DNA of 61,448 nucleotides, taken from NCBI GenBank assembly GCA_937983055.1, contig CALJLA010000024.1:1-61448 (forward strand), written 5' to 3'. The stretch's first letter is position 1, and every line of letters begins with the position of its first letter. The notes below the pieces were generated by a model that ran no database searches, had not been told where the DNA came from, and saw nothing but the letters and a program-made list of their open reading frames with translations. This DNA comes from an uncultured Pseudomonadota bacterium. Lineage in GTDB: Bacteria > Pseudomonadota > Gammaproteobacteria > Burkholderiales > Eutrophovitaceae. Shown in pieces: positions 56,425-61,448 of this stretch. The translations under genes and the position numbers were made by a program.

Positions 56425-57291
56425 TCATCGGCCCAGGTACACGGTCGTGATCTGCTCGCGCTCGTGGCCGAGCTCGCGGCTGATGACGAGCCGCGCCTCG
56501 CGGTCAACGACGCGCTGCTCTCGCGTGAGGGACCTCGAGGTCGGGCCGCCCGCAGCAGGCGCTTTCCAACCGGTGATCTCCTCGTACCTTCCCTGTGCAT
56601 AGGCGTGCCGTAGGCCGTGCAGTTTGGAGAATCCAGCGTTCGCCGTGTGTCGCTCGTACACACGCAGCTGTTGTCGGTAGTTGCGCTCGGCCGGGATCAG
56701 CGAGCCGCGACCCGCAAGCCGATGGGCGCGATCCAGAACCTCCCGCTGCGCTGCGGTGCGAACGGGGATCTCGCGCGCCTTTCCGCCCTTGGTCCAGCTG
56801 TCTTTCAACACCAGGCGATCGCCCTGGTCGGCGTAGCTCGGCTGGAACTTGATGGCCTCCTCACGCCGGAGCCCGAAGGCCTGCTGCAGCTCGAGGCTCA
56901 TCCGGACGTGGTTGTCCTTGACCCGATCGAGCGCCGCGCCGTCGACCTGTCGCGCCTTCGAATCCGTGCTGACAAACACACGCTCGGGGATCCCATAGTG
57001 GTCGTTCTGCCGAGCGACGACGTTCTGTCGATTCACCTTCTGCGCCCACCAGCGCAACACCGTCATCCGATTCTTGATGGTGCCGACGGAGAGCGATTCT
57101 GCCTGCCATCGGTTCACCAGCGCTTCCACATGCTTCGGCTTCAGCGACTGCGCGCCCATGCCCCGGAAGCCCAGTGCATGAAGCTGGTCCGCAATCAGAG
57201 AAAGCAGGCGCTCGCGGTTGCGCTGGGTCGCATAGCCTCCGTCGCGGTTATGGCGACAGAGCTGTTTGAGTTGGTAGTTCAGGTCTCTCAC
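56425..57291 (-). CDS. Tyrosine recombinase-like protein (integrase-domain ICE protein)
   Basis: A protein of about 288 residues from a GTG that gives MRDLNYQLKQLCRHNRDGGY, the family's normal opening. A longer version from GTG 57381 (318 residues) is possible. An N-terminal core-binding domain is followed by catalytic-type motifs: Arg in FGLRREEA, HGLRHAYAQ (His-x-x-Arg) and LGHEREQITTVYLG (His and Tyr). All key residues seem present, so it may recombine DNA within the element, though its substrate is unknown. Confidence 0.82.
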   Translation of the reverse strand: MRDLNYQLKQLCRHNRDGGYATQRNRERLLSLIADQLHALGFRGMGAQSLKPKHVEALVNRWQAESLSVGTIKNRMTVLRWWAQKVNRQNVVARQNDHYGIPERVFVSTDSKARQVDGAALDRVKDNHVRMSLELQQAFGLRREEAIKFQPSYADQGDRLVLKDSWTKGGKAREIPVRTAAQREVLDRAHRLAGRGSLIPAERNYRQQLRVYERHTANAGFSKLHGLRHAYAQGRYEEITGWKAPAAGGPTSRSLTREQRVVDREARLVISRELGHEREQITTVYLGR

Positions 57292-57781
57292 GGTGTCACG
57301 ATGCTCTGGTAAGTGTTTCTGACCACCCGGCAGGCCGTAGCCGACCAGGTCCGGAATCCGGCACGGGTCACGGGACACCACTCCCGTTCAACCTGAAGAT
57401 GCATGGTTGCAGGCAACACCGGTTCTCCCCTGTAGGGGATCGGTCCGGTGCGAACCAACGGGCCCGTTGCGGGCCGAGCTTCGAATACGCATCACCTCCT
57501 TTTTCGATGAGCTTGAGTTGAAGAAATGGATGGGCCGATAGGCAGTACCTCCGTTGAGTTGAGCGAAGAAAGATTTCGCGGGGTTGAAGAAGTACTCGCC
57601 GGCGCCGTGTTGGCGATCGGGCGAGTGGATGTGGAACGACGGGCGGAAGCCCGTCCGCTGAATCGACCTTGCGGTCGATGATCTGGACGATGGACCGGCG
57701 ACCTGTCGGTCGGCGCGCTGGATCCGGTCCTTGGCGCGCAGGCCCGATTCGACGAGACGTCGAGGGTGGGCGACCCTCTGC

Positions 57782-57808
57782 CACTGAGCCGCAGTGGCCA
57801 CGGATGAA
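57782..57808 (-). repeat. Leader repeat, copy 1 (with CACTG/CAGTG stem)
   Basis: 27 bases nearly identical to 60013-60040: a CACTG-CAGTG hairpin followed by CCACGGATGAA on the plus strand. The differences are one base missing in the loop and one substitution. The two copies are 2.2 kb apart and in the same orientation. Confidence 0.7.
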
Positions 57809-57891
57809 TCGGTCGTGGGCGGCAGTTTAGGAACGCGTCATTCGCGCGTCATCACGAAAATCGGCGCCACCGCCGCGCCGATTACGGCAGC

Positions 57892-57938
57892 GCCGCCCGC
57901 GTCACTACCCCGCTTCGCTCGCTAGTGACACGGGCGGC
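57892..57938. repeat. Long hairpin, 16-bp arms
   Basis: The arms 57892-57907 and 57923-57938 (GCCGCCCG...GTCACTA and complement) pair with a single G/T wobble around a 15-base loop. No T-run follows on either strand, so a simple terminator is unlikely. Confidence 0.75.
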
Positions 57939-58030
57939 GTCGCGACGTCGCAGCCCCGGCGCCAGGCATTCGCCTGTCACAGGGGCTGCATCAAGATGTC
58001 ACCGCGGGCCTGCGGAGCGGTTTCACCTGC

Positions 58031-58133
58031 CCACAGGGGTCCACAGGCACCGCGCACGGCGCGGTCCCGCCCTTGGCGACGCGAGTTCGATGGCTCGCTT
58101 TGCCGTGGCGGGCAGGGCCTGTGGACTCTGTGG
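58031..58133. repeat. Nested inverted repeats with CCACAG/CTGTGG motifs
   Basis: GTCCACAGGC (58039-58048) pairs perfectly with GCCTGTGGAC (58117-58126), and the outer CCACAG (58031-58036) pairs with CTGTGG (58128-58133). Inside lies a 6-bp hairpin CCGCGC/GCGCGG (58050-58064). This kind of nesting is typical of origins or protein-loading sites. Confidence 0.65.
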
Positions 58134-58179
58134 ACAGCTGATTCGGGAGGAATGAGCGGCTTCGAGCGGCGGGCGAACG

Positions 58180-58198
58180 ATTATTACACTGTAATAAT
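58180..58198. promoter_or_regulatory. AT-rich perfect dyad ATTATTACA-C-TGTAATAAT
   Basis: A 9-bp inverted repeat with a single central base in very GC-rich DNA; the flanks GCGAA/TTCGC extend it with a small bulge. Looks like the operator of a dimeric regulator or a nicking/origin site, 110 bases from the 3' end of the DUF6573 gene. Confidence 0.65.
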
Positions 58199-58310
58199 TC
58201 GCGAGCGCTGGATCTGACGCGGGTACCTGCCGGGCTCAGGCAGCTCTGGAAGAGGGTTGCCACTTTTACCCAAGTGGCCAGGGAGAAGATGCCAGCGGCT
58301 GCCGGCGTGC

Positions 58311-58730
58311 TCAGTCCTCGTTCGGCAGCAGGATGGTCATGACCGGCTCGCCGTCGTCACCAGGCCCAAACACGAGCTTCAGCGTGGTGAGCTCGGCTTC
58401 GGTGGCTTCGCCGTCCCGCGGCACACGGTAGAGCTCGAACAGGAGCTCGGAACCCGCGTTGGCGTTCGCCCGTGCAGCGTAGGCAGCCATGAACAGCACG
58501 TCCCACAAGCGACCGGACAGATCCTGAAGGGTCTGTCGCTCGCTGTCGGCGTCGTCCCAGGCTACGCAGTCTGCCCAGGCACCGGCCGTGATGGCGACTG
58601 GCCAGCAGAAACCGGCTTCACGGGACATGGGTCCTGCATCGATCAAGACGCCGTCGGCCAGGGCCTGGGCGCGGGTGTAGACGGAAATGACCTCCCCGAA
58701 AAACGGGTGTTCACTCGATTGATGGCTCAT
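58311..58730 (-). CDS. DUF6573 family protein
   Basis: A 139-residue protein starting MSHQSSEHPFFGEVISVYTR, with SREAGFCWPVAITAGAWADC and RLWDVLFMAAYAARANANAG, the pattern of DUF6573 proteins found on ICEs and plasmids. Function unknown. The start is supported by AAGGAGAACC just upstream. A hairpin lies in its leader. Confidence 0.84.
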   Translation of the reverse strand: MSHQSSEHPFFGEVISVYTRAQALADGVLIDAGPMSREAGFCWPVAITAGAWADCVAWDDADSERQTLQDLSGRLWDVLFMAAYAARANANAGSELLFELYRVPRDGEATEAELTTLKLVFGPGDDGEPVMTILLPNED

Positions 58731-58773
58731 CTTGGTTCTCCTTGGGAATGCGACCCCGGAGACGCACCTCCTC

Positions 58774-58804
58774 CCTGCCGGGAAGGGAACGCCTCCCCGG
58801 CAGG
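58774..58804 (-). repeat. Leader hairpin of the DUF6573 gene
   Basis: Perfect 9-bp stem CCTGCCGGG (58774-58782) with CCCGGCAGG (58796-58804), about 45 bases before the ATG. Nearly the same arms occur upstream of the DUF3577 gene at 59884-59909. Confidence 0.7.
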
Positions 58805-58827
58805 TCGATGGGTGATGAAAAATGGGC

Positions 58828-59340
58828 TCAAAGGAGCCCGCGTTCGGCAAAGGACACGCTCTCGCCGGCGGCGACGACGAAGTGATCGAGCACCCGCACG
58901 TCCACCAGCGCCAACGCATCCCGCAGCCGCCGGGTGATTGCCTCGTCCGCATGGCTCGGCTCGGCGACACCCGAAGGATGGTTGTGGAAGAAGACGACCG
59001 CTGCTGCATTGAGCTCGAGGGAACGCTGTACGACGACACGTGGATGAACCGAGGCGCCGTCGATGGTGCCCTGGAACATCTCCGCCACCTGGATGACCCG
59101 GTGGCGGTTGTCGAGGAACAGCGCACCGAACACCTCGTGCTTGCGGTCGACGAGCTTCAGTCGAAGGAAAGACCGCGTCTGCTCCGGACTGCCCAGCGCA
59201 CGACCCGCACGATAGCGTTCGGCGAGCACGGACAGCGCCAGTTTGATCACGGATTCCTTCTCCTCACGGTTGAGTGCTCTCGGCTTCAGCGCATCGAAAC
59301 GATTCGCGTCCGGGAACGACTCCGAGTCCTGGTTGTTCAT
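58828..59340 (-). CDS. radC: RadC family (JAB domain) protein
   Basis: A 170-residue protein of the RadC/JAB metalloprotease-like fold with the motif FFHNHPSGVAEPSHADEAIT (His-x-His and Asp), then RVLDHFVVAAGESVSFAERG. It lacks the helix-hairpin-helix part of chromosomal RadC, as is usual for ICE- and plasmid-borne copies. Role unclear; a repair function is not proven for the family. Confidence 0.92.
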   Translation of the reverse strand: MNNQDSESFPDANRFDALKPRALNREEKESVIKLALSVLAERYRAGRALGSPEQTRSFLRLKLVDRKHEVFGALFLDNRHRVIQVAEMFQGTIDGASVHPRVVVQRSLELNAAAVVFFHNHPSGVAEPSHADEAITRRLRDALALVDVRVLDHFVVAAGESVSFAERGLL

Positions 59341-59371
59341 TAGGGTCTCCTCACAAAAAATGGGGAGACCG

Positions 59372-59430
59372 CCCGTCAGGGATGGCTCCCCGACGGGTTG
59401 AAGATGACCGGGTGACGAAGTCACCCGGTC
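59372..59430 (-). repeat. Two leader hairpins upstream of radC
   Basis: The first is CCCGTC...GACGGG with an inner GGGA/TCCC (59372-59397). The second is a perfect 11-bp stem with a GAA loop (59406-59416 with 59420-59430). They lie between the DUF3577 stop and the radC start, where a terminator or translational control element would sit. No T-run follows the second stem. Confidence 0.75.
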
Positions 59431-59442
59431 GGTAGTGGCGGA

Positions 59443-59838
59443 TTAGGCGGCCTGCTCGCTGTAGAACGGTTGGCCGTCGACCTTCGCCCAGCCGACTCGC
59501 AACAGGCGAGCCTTCAGACTGACCCCGGTCTCACCGGCCTTGTCGCCGTTCTTGTAGGTGTAGGCTTCAGCGAACAGGTCGCTGAGCGTGAACCCCACGA
59601 GCACCTTGAGCTTGCCCTCGACGGCCGGCTTGAGCTGACGCACGATCTCCTGCGCCTGCTTGCCGGACACGCGACACTCGAAGTAGCTGTACTGGGCGTC
59701 GTCGGTGCTGCCCCGAAGAGCAGCGATGGTGACGCTCCAGAAAGGCGAGCCTTCCTTCGGCGTCACCTCCCGGACACGGTTCAGATAACCGATGCCGGTG
59801 GTGTAGAGGTCGAAATACTTCGTATCTTCGTTGGACAT
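59443..59838 (-). CDS. STY4534/DUF3577 family ICE replication-associated protein
   Basis: A 131-residue protein starting MSNEDTKYFDLYTTGIGYLN, then EGSPFWSVTIAALRGSTDDA and SYFECRVSGKQAQEIVRQLK. The OB-fold-like strand pattern suggests single-stranded nucleic-acid binding, and the family is linked to ICE replication. The ATG is preceded by AAGGAGAAACG. Confidence 0.88.
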   Translation of the reverse strand: MSNEDTKYFDLYTTGIGYLNRVREVTPKEGSPFWSVTIAALRGSTDDAQYSYFECRVSGKQAQEIVRQLKPAVEGKLKVLVGFTLSDLFAEAYTYKNGDKAGETGVSLKARLLRVGWAKVDGQPFYSEQAA

Positions 59839-59878
59839 GACGTTTCTCCTTCAAACGGAACGGGATCCGGAGAACGCG

Positions 59879-59913
59879 CCATCCCTGTCGGGAGCACATT
59901 CCCGGCAGGATGG
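59879..59913 (-). repeat. Leader hairpin of the DUF3577 gene
   Basis: The core CCTGTCGGG (59884-59892) pairs with CCCGGCAGG (59901-59909) with one G/T wobble; CCATC/GATGG extends it. About 40 bases before the ATG, the same distance as in the DUF6573 leader. Confidence 0.7.
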
Positions 59914-60012
59914 GTTGAGTCGAGGTCGCGAACGACCCCTCCTGGGCTGACACCGTTGCCTTGCGGCGCGGGTGTGTGCATCGATTTCACAGCCCGACGA
60001 TGCATCGGGTGT

Positions 60013-60040
60013 CACTGAGACCGCAGTGACCACGGATGAA
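60013..60040 (-). repeat. Leader repeat, copy 2 (with CACTG/CAGTG stem)
   Basis: 28 bases nearly identical to 57782-57808, located between the ParM-like gene and the DUF3577 gene. On the plus strand it reads a CACTG-CAGTG stem, then CCACGGATGAA. A palindrome CGATGCATCG (59998-60007) lies just to its left. Confidence 0.7.
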
Positions 60041-60047
60041 ACCGGCC

Positions 60048-61064
60048 TCAGGTCGGCTCCTGACAGACGTAGCGCAGGTACTTGAGCATCCCCCGCGCGT
60101 TGGCGAAGGCGGGATGCGGCGCGATGGTCTGATTCGGAAACCAGTCCCGGATGTCCTCGGCGAGCGCCACGGCGCCGCCGCCCACAAACAAGATCCGCTC
60201 GAGCTCGGCACCGCGCCCCAGCTGCCGCTGCGTCTCAGCGTGCAGCCGCTGGACCAGCTCGCGACGCGCATGCCGAGCTAGCTCGGCGACATCATGCGTC
60301 TTGCCGAACAGGCGGACGCTGCCGCTACGCACAGCGTCGTCGGTCGCGCGCTCGGAGAGCTCCTCGAGGTCGAACTTGGCGCGGATGGCTGACGCGACCT
60401 GGCGTTTGAGGTCCAGCAGACCGCAACGCAACGACCCGGAGCTGTCGTGGCGCACGGCTTGGTCGGCGACCACCACGAAATCTGTGGTCCGTCCGCCGAT
60501 GTCGATCACCGCGACGGGCACGCCAAGACGCTCGGCCTCGAGCTGCACGCCGCCGTTTGCCTCGGAGATGATGTGGTCGTACCAGGCCGCGAGCGCTTCC
60601 GGAATGACCTCGTGGAACGCAATCGCGGCCGGCAAACGGCCGTCGATCGGTTGCACGGCCTGCTTCAGGCTCGCCCGCTTGCGCTCGATTAGCTCCAGCC
60701 GCTGGTCGCCGTCCTTCAGGTAGAAACTGCTGACTGGCAAGCCGGACACGGCGTGCACGGACTGGCCGGCCAGGCCAGCCTCGTGCAAGGCGTGCTGGAC
60801 GATGGCGCGGTTCAGACCAGAGAAGGGATAGCCGTCGAAATGGGTCGGCTCACCTTCAACCTCGCCGACGGCGAACAGCGTCTCGTCGGTCTCGTACTCG
60901 AACACCCGCTGCTCGCTGCCGTTCAGCCAGGTCACGTTGGAGCGACCGATCCGCGCGCGGGACGGGATCGCGATCAGGCGCCCGTCGGGCATCGCAACCT
61001 TGGTGAACGCATAACCGTCGTCCACGCCGATGCTGATGGGGTTCAGGGTCTCACTGTCGGCCAC
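60048..61064 (-). CDS. parM: ParM/StbA-like plasmid segregation actin
   Basis: A 338-residue actin-fold ATPase: ISIGVDDGYAFTKVAMPDGR (phosphate 1), VPVAVIDIGGRTTDFVVVAD (phosphate 2) and ELERILFVGGGAVALAEDIR (adenosine motif). Such proteins form filaments that segregate low-copy replicons, probably used when the ICE replicates after excision. I chose the GTG at 61064 with GGAGG 5 bases upstream; a longer frame overlaps the next gene. Confidence 0.88.
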   Translation of the reverse strand: MADSETLNPISIGVDDGYAFTKVAMPDGRLIAIPSRARIGRSNVTWLNGSEQRVFEYETDETLFAVGEVEGEPTHFDGYPFSGLNRAIVQHALHEAGLAGQSVHAVSGLPVSSFYLKDGDQRLELIERKRASLKQAVQPIDGRLPAAIAFHEVIPEALAAWYDHIISEANGGVQLEAERLGVPVAVIDIGGRTTDFVVVADQAVRHDSSGSLRCGLLDLKRQVASAIRAKFDLEELSERATDDAVRSGSVRLFGKTHDVAELARHARRELVQRLHAETQRQLGRGAELERILFVGGGAVALAEDIRDWFPNQTIAPHPAFANARGMLKYLRYVCQEPT

Positions 61065-61093
61065 GGTCACCTCCGGCGCGTCGGTTACAGGGT

Positions 61094-61448
61094 TCAGCCG
61101 ATCACCTTGCGGAGATGGGCAAAGGGTTTGGCATTGCTGCTCGTGCTGGGCGGCGTCGTTGGCGCCTCCGCAGAACGCGGCACCGGCTCCTGGTCGCTGC
61201 TGCCGTTGTCGTGCGCGCCTTGCAGCCATCGAGAGAACGGTGTCGTTGGGACGGCGGGCTCGACGGGCACGCGGCTTTGGCTACCGCCAGGCTCGCCGGA
61301 GCGAAGCCAGCGACCCTCCGCGAGAAACCCCTGCACCAGCAGCGACCGAATCCAATCCTGTCCCCGCTTGCGCTGCAGAGCGGCCAGCCGCCGCACGATC
61401 AACCGTTCCAGCAACGACGCTGGATCCAGAGCGCGGCTGCGTCTGCTC
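61094..61448 (-). CDS. Partial gene upstream of parM, possible StbB-like partner (5' end outside window)
   Basis: The visible 117 codons include a basic helical start (SLLERLIVRRLAALQRKRGQ) and a Pro/Ser-rich end (VPTTPFSRWLQGAHDNGSSD onward). The frame is open at the window edge, so the true start is not seen. Small proteins next to ParM/StbA often bind the centromere or adapt filaments, but nothing in this sequence proves it. Confidence 0.6.
   Translation of the reverse strand, partial: SRRSRALDPASLLERLIVRRLAALQRKRGQDWIRSLLVQGFLAEGRWLRSGEPGGSQSRVPVEPAVPTTPFSRWLQGAHDNGSSDQEPVPRSAEAPTTPPSTSSNAKPFAHLRKVIG

Larger units (their letters stand above)
57292..58310. other. Structured non-coding region, about 1 kb
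   Basis: No convincing gene. Minus-strand frames of about 137 codons around 57388-57801 are arginine/serine-rich without domains and look like chance frames. The region instead holds many perfect hairpins (see separate entries), including pairs at 57638-57655 and 57662-57679 with 7-bp stems and 4-base loops, and a stem around 57417-57455. It could be a leader, a transfer or replication origin, or a small-RNA locus. Confidence 0.6.

Noticed and set aside
57638..57679. Possible CRISPR-like array in the hairpin-rich region
   Set aside because: The stems differ in sequence and there are no regularly spaced identical repeats or cas genes.
57388..57801. A 137-codon minus-strand frame between the recombinase-like gene and DUF6573
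   Set aside because: No ribosome-binding site, no domain, skewed composition, and the DNA is full of perfect hairpins, which fits a structured non-coding region better.

Overview
The window is a piece of a high-GC gammaproteobacterial chromosome carrying the left part of an integrated conjugative element (ICE). The genus cannot be fixed from sequence alone. The chromosomal flank (1-15641) has a familiar gammaproteobacterial order: carB (partial), carA, dapB, dnaJ, dnaK, grpE and hrcA on the minus strand; nadK and recN on the plus strand; fur divergent from bamE; then rnfH, ratA, a sodium-coupled transporter, smpB, an HxlR-type regulator and ssrA (tmRNA). Two sigma-32-like promoters precede grpE and dnaK.

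The element begins at the 3' end of ssrA. A P4-type tyrosine integrase gene (15830-17032) lies next to it behind a cluster of four 10-bp repeats, followed by an AlpA-like regulator. The other end of the element is not in the window. Cargo block 1 (about 17.4-33.6 kb, all minus strand) is a defence island. It holds a PD-(D/E)XK-like gene with no normal start, an operon I read as type IV CBASS (small split ORF, QueC-like, TGT-like, CD-NTase, HhH-GPD/OGG-like, SLOG plus deoxyribosyltransferase/TIR-like effector, DEDDh exonuclease), and a methylase-helicase-ATPase cassette (excisionase-like HTH, DUF3883 helicase, DUF1156 methylase, DUF499 ATPase). The DUF499 gene is split by an in-frame amber codon.

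From 34.1 kb on, the minus strand carries the ICE conjugation module of the type found in PFGI-1/clc-like elements: TraG-N, TraU-like, VirB4, VirB10-like, VirB8-like and pilin-like genes, then RAQPRD, TraD, a lytic transglycosylase and PilL-N. It is interrupted at 46.4-50.9 kb by cargo block 2: a compact E2-only type II CBASS (CapV phospholipase, CD-NTase, E2-like protein). A divergent CapH/CapP-like repressor-protease pair and a dyad-rich operator control region adjoin it, with a zinc-ribbon protein of unknown role beside them.

The right end (56.4-61.4 kb) holds maintenance genes: a second recombinase-like protein, a DUF6573 protein, a RadC-like protein, the STY4534/DUF3577 replication-associated protein, a ParM/StbA-like actin and a truncated partner. 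Related GC-rich hairpins sit in the leaders of several of these genes, and about 1 kb of strongly structured non-coding DNA lies at 57.3-58.3 kb. One mobile element therefore seems to carry two CBASS systems of different types plus a DNA-methylation-associated defence cassette.
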